DNA of 64,000 bases from Nemania diffusa (lineage: Eukaryota; Ascomycota; Sordariomycetes; Xylariales; Xylariaceae): NCBI GenBank assembly GCA_038501195.1, contig JBBPUQ010000006.1, positions 930,001 to 994,000 on the forward strand, written 5' to 3'. This document shows positions 11,688 to 24,746 of the stretch, one piece after another. The first letter of the stretch is position 1. Every line of letters starts with the position of its first letter. A program made the position numbers and the translations under genes. The notes under the pieces were generated by a model, which was not told where the DNA came from, searched no databases, and worked only from the letters and a program-made list of their open reading frames with translations.

Positions 11688-13614
11688 ATGATTTATAAAG
11701 CCGCGGTTGTCGCTGCGTCTCTGGCGACTGTCGCCAATGGAGCTCAGCCAGGAGCTCCAGCACCTGTTGCTGCGCCCATGCGAGAGCTGGAATGGGGGCA
11801 GATCAACTTCCTACACACTACCGATATTCATGGCTGGCTCGGTGGCCATTTGCAAGAGTACGGCAAGAACATACTATCTGAACTATTGTGTCGTGTCACT
11901 TACTAACTCGCTTTCTCATAGGCCCCAATACTCCGCTGACTGGGGCGATTATGTCTCCTTCACCGAACACATGCACAAGAAAGCCGACGAAAAGGGAGTC
12001 GACTTACTCATAATAGACACTGGCGACCGCATCGAAGGGAATGGTTTATACGACGGTTCTGAACCAAAGGGCAGATTTACCTACGATATATTCGGCCAAC
12101 AGAATGTAGACATACTATGTACGGGGAATCACGAGCTCTATCATGCAGACTCGGTTGATCGCGAACATAGCATAACTGTCCCTCATTTCAAAGAGTCCTA
12201 CATCGCCTCGAATCTAGATTACATAGAGCCCGAGACCGGAAACCAGATACCGCAAGCGCAACGCTACATCAAATTCAAGACCAAGAACCTGGGGTATAAC
12301 GTCGTAGCCTTGGGTTTCCTCTTCGACTTTGATCGCAATGCGAATAACAGTGTTGTCATACCCGTCGAGGAAAGCATGAAGCAGAAGTGGTTTCAAACCG
12401 CTATACGGGAGAAGCCAGACTTGTTTGTCGTGATTGGCCACGTGGGACTCCGCATGAGCGAGTTCGAGAAGATCTTCAAAGTCATCAGGGACGAGAACTG
12501 GTACACCCCCATCGCCTTCCTCGGTGGCCACGCCCATGTGCGGGATGCGAGGAAGTTTGACGAAAAGGCTGTTGCCATTGCTAGCGGCCGTTATTTCGAG
12601 ACGATTGGATGGCTGTCTATTGATGGTTTTAAGAAGAAGGAGAAAGGCACCGCTTCCGTGAACGCTGCCGACTTTACCTTCAAGAGACGCTATATCGATA
12701 ATAACGTGCTTGGGCTACAACACCACGCCGGAGTAGATGAGGGGAGTTTCTCTACGGCACATGGTCTTAATGTGAGCAAAATGATCACAGAGGCTCGGAA
12801 AACCCTCAAGCTTGACAACAAGATCGGCTGCTCGCCTAAAGATCTCTGGATGACCCGTGCTAAGTATCCCAGTGACTCGAGCATCTATAGCTGGCTCGAG
12901 CAGGAAGTTGTTCCGGATACCATCGTCAACAAGGACCGAGCCGACAAGCCCCGACTGACCATCGTCAACACCGGCGCCATCCGCTTCGACATCTTCAAGG
13001 GCGCTTTCACGACAGACTCTACATATCTGATCTCCCCGTTCACCAGCACATTCAACCATATCCCTGACGTGCCGTATGATGTGGCGAAGAAGGTGCTTCA
13101 GCTCCTGAACGGCGCAGGCCCCGTTTTCGACGGAGCGCTGAACCCTAAACATCTATCGATCCCCGAGCAAGTAGCGCCCAGCCCCTTCCTCGGCCGGGAG
13201 CCGCCACACGCCGCAGCCACCCATGCGCAATTCTCCAGCGGAGGAGACCAACAACAACCCCTTCTCGTCGAGGACCACGATGACAGCTACGGCAGCTACG
13301 ACGACGAGCCACAGCTCGTCAACGGCTACACGACCAAGGACGACTTCGGCGACGACGGCGACGACGCCGTGCACTCGCCCATCAAGTTCTACAGCGTGCC
13401 CAACTGCATCCAATCGCAGGTCGCGTTCCCCGAAGCCGCCGACCCGGAGACTGTCGACCTCGTCTTCATCGACTACGTGCAGCCGTGGATCGTGCCGGCG
13501 CTGAAGTTCAGCGGCGGCGACTACGACGTGGATAATATCACGGCGTACCTCAATGTCACCTTGACAGATGCTATTGCTAGCTGGGCTAAGACGCATTGGA
13601 AAGATGACTGTTGA
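11688..13614 (+). CDS. Secreted calcineurin-like metallophosphoesterase / 5'-nucleotidase
   Basis: The CDS is join(11688..11857,11922..13614), 620 residues. A signal peptide ([18 protein letters not shown]) precedes a two-metal phosphoesterase domain. Metal-ligand motifs are in order: TTDIHGW (Asp46, His48), [20 protein letters not shown] and GGHAHVRD. A 5'-nucleotidase-type C-terminal domain follows ([17 protein letters not shown]), interrupted by an acidic low-complexity insert ([14 protein letters not shown]) near residue 530. The layout matches the fungal extracellular or vacuolar 5'-nucleotidase-like phosphatases; the exact substrate (nucleotide or other phosphomonoester) cannot be told. 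The intron restores [17 protein letters not shown], the usual stretch after the first motif. Confidence 0.88.
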
Positions 13615-14514
13615 GAATGTCTTTAGTTGCCAAATGGCGGGTAGTTGTCATCGTTGCATTTCTTCGTCCGCCAGCTAGATGCTTTCTCTCTATTATGAGC
13701 TGGATAGTTCTTCATACGGCGCTAGGATAACGGGTTTGTTTGGCATAGTACGGCACGGTCACTTCAGTATACTGGGATCTTTAGCGTAGGTTATGTTTAA
13801 GTTTGATATATTATGGTTAGAATTGGATGTTCGTATCAGTTATACTAGCTTGTTGAATGTAGACGAACTGCCTTCGTGAACCATCCGGACCAAGTATCCA
13901 GCTGCCTAAATGCTAGTGCCACGAAGCTTAATAGCTGCCCCTATTGATTCCTACTCACTAGCCCGTTGTCGTGACTATTTGGCTTAAGCCCGGAAAGCAC
14001 TCTGCGATCCATATGATTTGGAAGCCGCCTTATTTCGACGTGATTTAAACGGTGATATCGTAGCCCTCCTTTCGGCTCCTCTGGGCTGTTGCTTTCGGCT
14101 TGGTCGTGTTACCTTAGCTATAGACGGACTCAGTGCGGGGAAATCCGACCTGGAAGCAAAATGGCGAGTCTGGGGATGCGTCAGGTAGGTAGATGCCAGT
14201 TAGGAAAATACATTGATCGAGATGAGAGTTGTATTTTCGTTTTGTTCAACTCCTGTACGATGCTGGCCTGGCGATGTTAGTCAATCTTTCCATTCTTGCT
14301 CCGGGGTAGGTTCCGGTCTGGCGAGATGTGGCTGGTACTCCGTGGTATAGCCGTATATGTCTCGCATGCAGACTTCATGCCTCCTGTTTACTGCTTTGCC
14401 CATGGTGGCGGTGTTATGTGACTCTGGTGAGAGCCCAAGTCTCAGAGGCTGTAATCCTATCGGCCCTCATCTCCGTCAATACCCAGTGATTGATGTAGTA
14501 GTCACAGCCGAGCT
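13615..14514. other. Convergent 3' intergenic region
   Basis: Nine hundred bases between the convergent stops of the phosphoesterase and ISY1 genes. No coding sequence, RNA gene or repeat was recognised. Confidence 0.4.
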
Positions 14515-15360
14515 CTACTGGATCTGATCGAGAAGCTTCCGCCGCCTCCTTTCCATAAGCTCCTCTTGCACCTCATCAAGCGTCGGTAACTCCCACTTAT
14601 GTCCATATCCAGCATCACCCGGCAGCGGCTCCCAGTCGGGCGGCGGCTTCTCAGCACTACCCCCCTTACCAACCTGCTTGAGCAGCATGTCGAACGCCTC
14701 CTTCTCCTTCGCAGCCTCGTACGCCAGAAGGGCCTCGTCCTCCTCGTCGGGGGCATAGCCATAATACTTCGCATCTACAGCCTTGCGCAGATCATCGCGG
14801 GCCTCGAGGGGCTTCTCATCCTGCACCCTTGCCTGCTTCGCCGCCTCGAACAACTCTTTGACGCCCGGGAGCTCCCTCGCACGCCCAAAATACTTGTAGC
14901 CCTTACCACCCGCACCACCACCAGGTATCTCGCGCCCTGCCTCGTCGTAGATCTTGCCACCCCCACCGCCGCGCATGTAGTTGGGGCCGCCGAGGTTCCG
15001 GATCTGCACCTCCCACATGTGCTTCTCGCGCATCAGCTTGTTGACCTCGTCGTTGAGGTCGCGGATCTGGTAGTCGCTGAGCGCGGGGTCCTGGATCTTG
15101 GACACCTTGCGCGAGATCTCCTTGAGCACCTGCCCGCGCCACTTCTCGCAGGGCGGGATCGTGTCCACCTCGGTGATGACGCGGGGCCGCCGCGCGCGGC
15201 CGGCGTCGATTATGCCCAGGTCCGCGGCCTGCGCCTCCCGGAAGCGGAAGAGCATCGACTGGGCTTTCTCCGAGTTTCGCGCCTAGATGGGGATGGGTTA
15301 GAGGCATGATTTCGCTGGTGGTTTTGGGGTTGGGTGGATAGCTGGGGTCTGGCTTACCAT
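14515..15360 (-). CDS. ISY1: Pre-mRNA-splicing factor ISY1
   Basis: ISY1 belongs to the Prp19/NTC complex and helps the spliceosome at the first catalytic step. The CDS is complement(join(14515..15282,15358..15360)), 256 residues. The N-terminus ARNSEKAQSMLFRFREAQ is family-typical and begins exactly at an acceptor (CTAG at 15286-15283). The only suitable start is the ATG at 15360-15358, directly followed by a GTAAGC donor, so the first coding exon contains just the start codon. Other conserved stretches are IRDLNDEVNKLMREKHMWE and YKYFGRARELPGVKELF. The C-terminal third is charged and helical. Confidence 0.93.
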
Positions 15361-17263
15361 TTTGGTTGATTAATTCGTCTGTTCGGTTTGAAGAGGGGAG
15401 AGTTTGGATAGGATAGAATCGGTTGTTTCTCGCTAACTACGAAGATAGAAGATGGTCGAGAGGTAGTTAGTAAAGTGCCTACCAGGCGTTGGGTTCAGTA
15501 AGTAGAAAGTTGGAAGGCACGAAAAGTTGTAGGGCAATGCACCTGCACTTTCAGCAGCCTCACCACCCGGCAACTTGGAAAGTGGGGTAGAAAAGACAGC
15601 CACAGCCAATCATACGTGGGAGACGCGGTCCCTATCTAGAGCCTAGGTAACTTCGCGTTGCAGCGAGGCTCTTTAACTTCGTTTCGTTCACTCTTCCTTT
15701 TTTCATTCATCTTCTCTCTTCATCGTCCTTTATTCCTCATATCGCAAACACCTTCGATCCTCTCTATCAGTCATATATCTTCTGCATATATAGGCACGGA
15801 TCGCCTTTTATTTGATTTGAATGTCACATCGATGCGCTTACTCAAGCCGGTGATCTCGTCACATACAATTTCTACATCACCCGCCTAGGTTATATGGTAA
15901 TCACCTACCTGACTATACTGGACATTGGCGATCATTCGCTCTGAATATCAGCACGCATTTTATAAATCAGCACCACTTCATGATTTCTGCACTCGCCACA
16001 ACCTCGATACTCAAAATTGCCATCCGAGACATACAAATGACATCAGCCATGCAATCTAAGACATCTTCATTCTATGCAAACGCGAAATCGTCTCGTCTCA
16101 AAGACTAGATATTACCAAACTCTACTCAGAGTCAGAGTCCACATGAAATAGGGCACTGTCCCTCCAATACCTGCATCAGACCAGAGCACCAAACAAACCA
16201 ACACATCAGACTAAAACATGATATCAGGGCATTATATCAGAGCATCAGACCAAATCAAACCCTCTATCTTGATACACTTTACAATTCATATAGGCTCAGC
16301 CGTTCTGGGGGAAATATGGACAGCCTTGCAATGACGAAATTTTCAACCTTGTTGGAGCTGATCGTCTTCGGACACTTGGCGCATGACAAGAACAGAAAGA
16401 ACAGAGATCTGAGCAGGGTCAGTCACGTTGTGGGCTGGCTGCGACTGGCCTCGAGTACAGGTTTCCGCAGTTGCGATATCATTCTGGCTCCGCAGCACAC
16501 AAGCGTTTTTCGCTGACCCGAACAATGACGACAAGTCCAAATATCAAGAGAATGTACCGTTCTGGCTGCATTCGATGAATGGCCTAATAGTTTTCAATCG
16601 GAGTTCGTGGTGTGGCGCTCGCTGAGCCGCTTGGTCGAGTGACCGTTGTTGTCTTCGAGGCCGTTGCACTACTTCTTTTCGTGCTCTTTGCGTTAAGCGA
16701 AAGCACCCTACAAGATAACCCGGTGATGACCAAGTATCCAAAAAGCCAAATTTGCAGGCAGCCTGACCGTTCTCCCCCGTTGGTCTTCGGACTGCGGAGA
16801 AGGATAGGAATGGTTGTCTATGAGAACCTGAGAGCTAATCTGAGGGCATATATCTTGTTTGGTGTCTTTTTCTATTGCGAGAGGGAGGCAGTGCCTCCTG
16901 ATTTCCAAACCCATCCCCATGCCTTTTCTTAGTAGAATACCTCTTTACTTACTTTTGAATAGCAGACATGAGCCTCATGCAAGCCTAGGATGGTCAGCCC
17001 TATCACCCCCGTCTCATTGCAGGTCTACGTATTCAACTAATCTCCTCGTACTCTTTGCTCCCTTTTCCTTTCGTGGAGACTATTCGGGGGTTGGCTCACG
17101 ATGGTCGAAAGTGAAAAAGCCATTGTCGTTATCACAGCACTCTATACCTTGGAAAGGGCTTGATTCGGGCAATCCGGAAGGGATAAACATGTAGTTAAGT
17201 AATATACCTAAGTATATATAATATAATACTAATATGTCATCAATTACATAGCCTATCGCCGGC
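15361..17263. other. Gene-free spacer between housekeeping block and PKS cluster
   Basis: About 1.9 kb with no gene recognised. The first 300 bases are the ISY1 5' leader and promoter. The stretch 15700-16280 is rich in short CATCAGAC/ATCAGAC-like words. Open frames at 16316-16932 lack family signatures. The region marks the change from conserved to accessory content. Confidence 0.45.
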
Positions 17264-20200
17264 TCACTCTGCGTCCCCAACGATTTTACTAATTATCTTC
17301 TCACAAAATGCCCTTAACGATGGGGCATTCATAATGTCTAGTGTAGTGACAAGGGCACCAAGCTCAGAGCGAACCCAATTACGAATCTCTACAGCGCTTA
17401 AAGAATCGATGCCATAAACCGCCAATGGCCGCTCCGGGTCCATCGGTTCCGAGAGCCGTAGCATTCTCATAAAGCAATTACTCACGACATTGATTGTCGT
17501 AGTCAGTCTTGCGGCACCGTCGGCTGACTTTGATCGAAGTAATAGGAGAAGAGCCTGTACCTCCGAGTTACGCGAACTACCTCCTTCTCGCCCCCCTGAG
17601 AGGGCACCATCTGCATGCGTAAATAATGCCGAGAAGCGAGCATCACGGGCCAGAATAGAATCCGCAGGCTGTGGTACGATGATACCAGTTATCATCTGCG
17701 ACGCCGCTGCTTTGCTTAAGGGCGTGGCTTGCGTCTGCTGGAGAATGGAAAGGTAGAGGATCTTTCGAAGGAGTCCATCATTGATGCCGAAATACACGCG
17801 TGAATCAAAGTGTTTCTCCTTGAAGCCGTCGTTGTTCGCAACGAAACCGGAGTCTTCGATCACACCAAGATCGACGGAGCAAGCAGGGAGACCTTGCTGC
17901 TGGCGATAGGAAGCAAAAGAATCCATGAAAACATTCGCGGCCGAATAATTGGCCTGGCCTCGTGTCCCAGCTACACCGGAAATACTCGAAAGCATCGTGA
18001 AAAAGTCGAGCGGGAGGTTGAGTTTGATAGCGGTATTATGCAGATTCCAAGTCCCCTGTATTTTGGGTGCTACGGCCTCGTTATATTCTTGGGCTGTCAT
18101 TGAATCGAACGGACGATCCTAAAAACATAGTGTCAGCGGATCACAGCCTATACTATTTTCAAGGCATCTTTAACTTACGCGCAAGACCATCGCACCCTGT
18201 ATTATGCCGGCAATTGGCATCCAGGTTTTCAGAAAAGCAGCCTCCACATCCTTAGCGCACGTAATGTCGGCTGTAAGTAGATCCATATGTGAGCCAAGAG
18301 AATTAATCTGCTTGATGATGCCTCGGGACTTGTCGTCATCATGGCCACTTCGAGATATCACGGCCAACTGTTTTGCACCACTTTTAGCTAGGTATATGGC
18401 GAGCGAGCCACAAAGGCCCCTGAGGCCACCGACGATCAGATAGCACACGTCGTCCCGCAATGGCAATACTTTAGGAGCTCGTCGAATCTATTATCACACT
18501 ATTAGTATGTATCCCAGCGGCGAGCATTCATAAGAACCATATAGGCTTGAGCAGATTAATACTGACCGGTACGGTGATTTTTGGGGCTACACCATTCGAT
18601 AGGACTATCTTGCCTATATGCTTACCAGCACGCAAGAGCCGAATAGCAGATGGGGCGTCGTTGAACGAGAATTGATGAATAGGGTTGATGGGCTTTACGT
18701 GGCCTCCGTTAATCAATTCGAACAACTTAGTCATAAGTCTTACAATTGTCTGTGTCAGCGAGAATTTACGTTTTAACCAATACGAGGCGGGATCAAGAAC
18801 GAAACTCACCGGGAAACTAGGTGGTCCGGCGCCCTTTCGTGGGACATGTCGACTGATCTGAAAGAAATGTTGCGATCGAAAGGCTCCATGGCAAGGCTAT
18901 TTCGGTCCAGAATATCCCTTTTTCCAATTTCGATCATGGTACCACCATCGGAGAGGATACGGAAGGACTCATCAAGCATATCGCCTATTAACGAATTCAA
19001 GACAATGTCAACCCCTTGGCCATCAGTAATCGCCATGATTTGGCTAGCAAAGTCGACATTCCGAGAATTAAATATCCGGTTGTCGTTGATCCCGAACGTT
19101 TCTTGGAGAAAACGTCTCTTTTCAGGCGTTCCTACAGTAACGAATATCTATGCGCAGTATTATTAGCTATACTCCCCATCGACACGCGGCTACTGTGACT
19201 TACATCTGCGCCGGCGTATCGAGCAAGCTGGATCGCAGCGATGCCGACACCTCCGGCAGCGGAGTGTATGAGCACTCTCTTGCCTGTCCCGATGCTCGCT
19301 AGGTCAAACAGCGAGTAGATACTCGTTAAATACACGGCAGAAAGCGTTGCGGCTTGCTCGAAACTCATCTGGTCGGGGATCTTGTGGACTCGCCCAGGGG
19401 TTGTGTGCACTCTGTTCGCAAAGCAGCCCCTGCTGAACACGACCACACGCTGTCCAACTTCTAGCCCTTTCACACTGGGCGAAATCTTAGTTATAATACC
19501 TGCCGCTTCGCCTCCTAGCATGCGTTCGTCACCAGGCACAATGCCGCTTGTCACCGCAACGTCTTTGAAATTTAGGCCGGCAGCATATACCTCAACCTCT
19601 ACACAGCCATCTTTTAGCGGCATGGGCTCAGGTGCGACCTCTGCCCAGTGGATAGAGTCGACATTTCCGAGACGCTCGGCCCCGAGCCGAAGCATGGTCT
19701 TGTTCTCATGGAGATCAACCTCTTCGGTCGTGCGATCGGCTAGCTCGTCGCTCTGAAGGGTGGTAAGGGTCTCATCTGGCAGGATTCTAGCGATATGCAT
19801 AACTCCTTTGCGCTCGACATACTCCGTGTCCAGAATCTGGTCTTCTTGCGCCTTTGGGCTGCCGAGGATCTTCAGGCAAGATGAGATTGCATCAGAAGCT
19901 GTGGTCGCTCGTTCAACGTCCAGAGTGATGAGTTGTAACTGTTCTTCGGCGCGTATAGTACGGAAGAAACCTTGTATCGTCGCCTTGGAGGGGTTTGTCA
20001 CGTCGAGTGTGGCCCCTGTAGTAACCCAGAGGACTCTACATTCTTTCTGGACTAATTGCTTCAGCACTCCCCATAGTTTATCGTCGGGACGTTGCATCAC
20101 CGATGAAAAAAGTTCGTCAGTGATGAGTACTGTCTCTGATGTGAAAATATCTTCTACGTTGGAGCATTCCCGAATATCCCATCCTTTAGTTTTTAGCAGC

Positions 20201-23200
20201 TCTATCAAGGTTGCCTCTGCTGTGACTTCATGGTCTTTGAAAGTAGATCGATCTACTAGGCCAATATGAGTTACAGTTGAGTGCCCCAGTGTATCAGCAC
20301 TGGCGGCCTCAATCTCTGATTGACAGACTGAAATATCTTCACCAATGTTGTGAGTCTTTCCAATCAGCTCAAGACTCATCCCAGGCCCTACTGCGACAAG
20401 GACACCTCCCGGTCGAAGTGACTTTCGCGCCTTCTCAATTGCAACCACGTGGAGATAATCGGTAGGAACCGTGGTATTAGTCGCCCTCACGATGACCAGA
20501 TCAAAGGACGAGGATACACCGACAGCCTCAGAATCCGTGAGATCGAGCAAGCTGAATTCTGCATTTTGAATCCTAGGAGAGATCGTTTCTCGTGCTCTCA
20601 CCAATGCGCTCGGATCTCTTAAGGCAAAATGATACCCGGGTGACGCAGCTCTAATAGGACTCGCCTTGTCTTGGAGCCATGTAGAAGAGTAATCGGCTGA
20701 ATCGAGGGCCAATTCCAACACCTTCAATTTCGGATTTTTGTGTGCAATCAAGTCGAGAAGGCCCTGCAGCCTGGAGGCACCACAAGTCTGCTCTAGATAC
20801 GAGCGCAACCCAGGCTCCGGCGCAGCCAACAACATAGACACATCAGCCGCCCATCGCACATACGTAAAACTGTGTCCCGGGCCCTTCTCCTCCCTCGCCT
20901 CAATCGCGCCCGTCGTCAGCCCCCTCATCTCAAACAGCAGCGCGCCCGTGCCCGGGTCGTACAGCGCGCAGTTCGTCCCGTAGTTCCGCGGGTTCTCCCT
21001 GTCGCCTATGCCCAGGAAGAACGCCGACGCCAGCGCGACGCCCTCGGCGGGCAGCTCGGGCCGCGCCGCGACGACGAGGCTCCCAAGCACGGCGGGCACG
21101 AGCACCACGCCGGCCGCCGGCACGTCGCCCTTCCAGACCGCCGGCGCGCCGGTATGGAAGCACGCGTCGATCACGGTTGGGTGCATCGCGTAGGCGGATT
21201 GCCCGTAGGCTGAGGGCGGGGGCGTCAGGTCGACGGTCGAGCGGCTGTGGCGCTGGCCCAGGGTGGTTTCGACTTGCAGGTGTTTCCGGAACGTGGGCCC
21301 GTAGTTGTAGCCTGAGTCGGCCATCGCTTTGTAGAAGGCTGCGGCTGGCGATGGGAAATCTAGGGGGCGCGTGGCGTCCTTGGGGACGGGCGCGTCTTGG
21401 TAGTCTGTCTCGATGCAGATGAGACCCGTGCTGTGTTCGGCGTGGAGGGTGTCCTTAAGGGAACAAACCCGGAACTCGTACCATGACCGCACGGTTCCCT
21501 GGCCACCCCTTAGTGGTGAGAGGGCGAGGGTATATCTTGTTTCTGTGTCTTCCTCTAGGACGAGCGCGCGCGAGAACTTCACGTCTCTCAGCCTATACCG
21601 GTATTTTGGAGGAATTTCTTCCTTCCACTTCGTCATCAGTGTGGTTTGGTATACCGCCTCCATGGCCATGGCAATGTAGCCAGCCCCCGGAAAGACGATC
21701 TGGGACCCGATCTTATGGTCTTTGAGCCAGGGGAGGTCTGCCAGCCTGAGCGTCTTCTTGAAGATTGGCGAGTGCCAGCTCGTTCCGTTCATCTTAGAGC
21801 CCAGGAGATCATGGTTGATGAACTCCTTAAACCGCCAGTCCTTGCTGGCTTGAGATTCATGCCAGTACCGCGTCGAATGGTTCCAGGCGTAGTTTGGCAG
21901 ATCTACGATGACGGAGTTATCCTTGTACCGGTTCACACTTGACAGATTAACAGACGCGCCCGCGAGAAACATCTGCCCGGCTGCGTTGTATAAGGGTGCT
22001 AGCGAGTCGGCTCCACGCTTTAGGACTGAGGTGTACGGTGCATCGGCTGCGGCCCCCGAGAGCGTCTTTTTGATCTGTGCTATTGGCCCCGAGAGCGCGC
22101 CGCTTGGTCCTATCTCTAGTAGGAAGTCTGCTCCATCCTGGTCTTGCAAGAGCTTTGATACTGCTTGTGTGAATTTGACCGGGGACACCATATTCAGTCG
22201 CCAGTAGTTAGCGCCGAGCGAATCGGTTACTCGATCGCCTGTGACGGTACTGAACATCGCACTTTTCTTGCCGTGTGATATTTGTGAAGTTAGGCAGTTG
22301 TCATGAAGCATCGTTTCATAGGCTGCCCCAATCTCTGCCATGTAACTCGAATGGTAAGCCAAGTCGACTTGAAGCAATCTAGCAAAATGATCGTCGGCCT
22401 GTAAGCGCTTTTGCAGCGCTTCAAGCGAAGAGATCGTTCCTGATATCGTCAAGCTGCTAGGACTATTGTAGCACGCGATTTTCAGGCTCAACCCTGGGTC
22501 TAGATATTTTTGAAGTTTATCTGCCCCTATTCCGACAGCAAGCATTCCTAGAGGCTCGGGTGTATTTATCAACTTCCCGGCCTGCCCACGATAGTAAGCT
22601 ATCTTAATGGCGTCGCCCGGTGTGATCAGTCCTGCAGCTACCGCTGCCGCGATCTCACCCGAAGAGTGACCTACAACACAAACCGGCTCGATGCCCCATT
22701 CGCCCAAAACAACTAGGAGGGCAAGCTGGAGAGCCGTGACGAGCGGCTGTGAGAACTCGGGCTGCCGTAGATGCTCGGCCGCTCGACTTTGAGTCAACTC
22801 GTCTAATAGTGTCCAGCTTGGCGGCTCTGGGAGATTATGCAAGACTTTGTCTAAGCTACAGATGACGTCTTTTACACGGGGGAAGGTACTGATTAGATCC
22901 CGACCCATTTGCGGCCACTGAGCGCCCTGGCCGGTGAACACAAAGCCTATCCGAGGCGGAGACGAGGCCTTTTTGCCGAAAACTAGAGATGAATCCTGGA
23001 GCTCTATGTTCGCGCTGCTGGTAGCCTTCGTGATGGCGAATGCTCGGTAATAGTGCCGGCTTCGCCGCTCAGATAATGTGAAAGCTAAATCGCTTGCGTT
23101 TACTGAGACGCTTGGATTCATTAGGTGTGCTGAAAGGGAACTGATATATTTTTTAAGTGATTGTTGGTCATTCGCCGAGAAGGTAAGGAGAGTTGGTAGG

Positions 23201-24746
23201 GATTGCATGTCGTCGTTGCCAACATCGTCGCCGAAAAAGTCGGCTGTGATTTTCTTGTAGGAAGAAACATGATAGGGGTCGCGGTAGTTCTCGACGACGG
23301 CGTGGGCATTGGCGCCACCGAAACCGAACGAGTTGACGCTCGCGCGCCGCAGCCCGCGAGACGTCGATGAGTTCACAGGCCACTTGATAGGTAATCTTGT
23401 CACGCGGACTCTCGAGCCCTTCCAATCGATCTTGGGATTTGGATCGATAAATGTCGGGTTCCCTACTATCAAGCCATTCTCTACAGAAAGCACCGCTTTT
23501 ATGAGGCCAGAGAGACCGGCTGCTGCCTCGGAGTGTCCGATATTACTCTTGATAGAACCGATAATCAGCTCCTGCTGCCTTGTTGCCGCGAACACTCGTG
23601 CGGCTCCTTCAACTTCGACCGGGTCTCCAGCTAGGGTACCCGTCCCGTGGCATTCTAGGAACGCGGTATCGTTGAAGTTGGAAATGCCTGCGTTTCTGTA
23701 GGCGGCCCGGATAGCGGCTTCTTGCGCCACCGGGCTGGGGCTCGCGAGCCCAGGTGTTCGACCAGCGGAATTTGTTGACGTGCCTCGAAGGACGGCCCGG
23801 ATAGGGTCCTTGTCCCGGATAGCATCATCGAGCCTTTTGAGGAAGACACAATTGATACCCTCAGCTTTAACGTAACCGTCTGCCTTAGCATCGAAGCTGT
23901 GGCACTTGCCAGAGGCTGATTGCGTCACACGCATCATTCCCGTCTCTTCATTGTGCTCAGGACTCAGCCATATGTTGGCACCTGCGACTAGCATGCCGTC
24001 TGCTTGGTAGGAGTCAAGATATCTACAGGCAACATCGACTGCTACTAAACTAGCTGAACATGCTGTGTCGATGGTCATGCTTGGGCCGTGGATATTCAAG
24101 AAATGACTAATTCTATTACTCAGAATGGAAGAAGCTACACCTATTGTAGCTGAGTCTGGACGGTCCTCTGGGTCGCGATTCTGAATCGCGCCATAGTCTA
24201 TAAGTCTCTTTATTAACATTTCTCATTACTGACACTAGGCCAGGGCTCTTCCTTACCGACGATGTTCGTTCCGACCAGGCAGCCGACGCTCTTCCCACTT
24301 ATTGTTTCTAGGGGTACACCAGCGTTCTCGAGGCATTCATACGTAACTTCCAGAAGCTGCCGTTGCTGCGGGTCAGAAGCAATGGCATCGAGGCGACTGA
24401 TATTAAAGAATTGTGCGTCGAACACGGCAGGATCGACGTCTTCCATAAACATGCCACCAGGACTTTTCATGGTCCGGGGACGTCTATGTTTGTCATGATG
24501 TCCAGCTAAGTTGAATCTCGACGCTGGCGGTTCGTTCTTCGCGATGCCGCCTTGCTTCAAGAAGTTCCATAGTTCCGTAGGTGAATTGCTATGGCCAGGG
24601 AGGCGGCAGCTCATGCCAATAATTGCCACTGGCACTTGTGTTCGGACCGTGTTATGGCCCGTGATGCTACTGCCGGCCGTTGTATTGGGTATTCCGTCAT
24701 CACTTGAGCAAGAGCTCGTGATGCTTGTGCCCGATGAAACCGCCAT
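17264..24746 (-). CDS. Highly reducing type I polyketide synthase (KS-AT-DH-psiMT-ER-KR-ACP)
   Basis: The CDS is complement(join(17264..18118,18179..18487,18567..18738,18810..19147,19204..24197,24257..24746)), 2,385 residues, six exons with introns of 56-79 bases. It builds a reduced polyketide from malonyl-CoA. KS: Cys210 (TIDTACSAS), His347 (ECHGTGT), His385 ([10 protein letters not shown]). AT: Ser675 ([10 protein letters not shown]). DH: His991 (WLKDHKIG) and Asp1174 ([10 protein letters not shown]). A methyltransferase-like remnant at about 1310-1430 has lost the SAM glycine motif ([12 protein letters not shown]). ER: about 1670-1975 with the NADPH loop HSAAGGVG (1812-1815). [11 protein letters not shown] near 2018, Ser2146 and Tyr2159. 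ACP: Ser2340 in YGIDSLSAV. There is no thioesterase, reductase or condensation domain, so release needs a partner, probably the divergent hydrolase. The product is unknown. Confidence 0.95.

Noticed and set aside
14599..15309. 236-codon plus-strand open frame opposite ISY1
   Set aside because: Antisense shadow of the ISY1 exon.
15658..16932. Several 60-106-codon frames in the spacer before the PKS
   Set aside because: Overlapping frames on both strands without conserved motifs; expected by chance in 1.9 kb.
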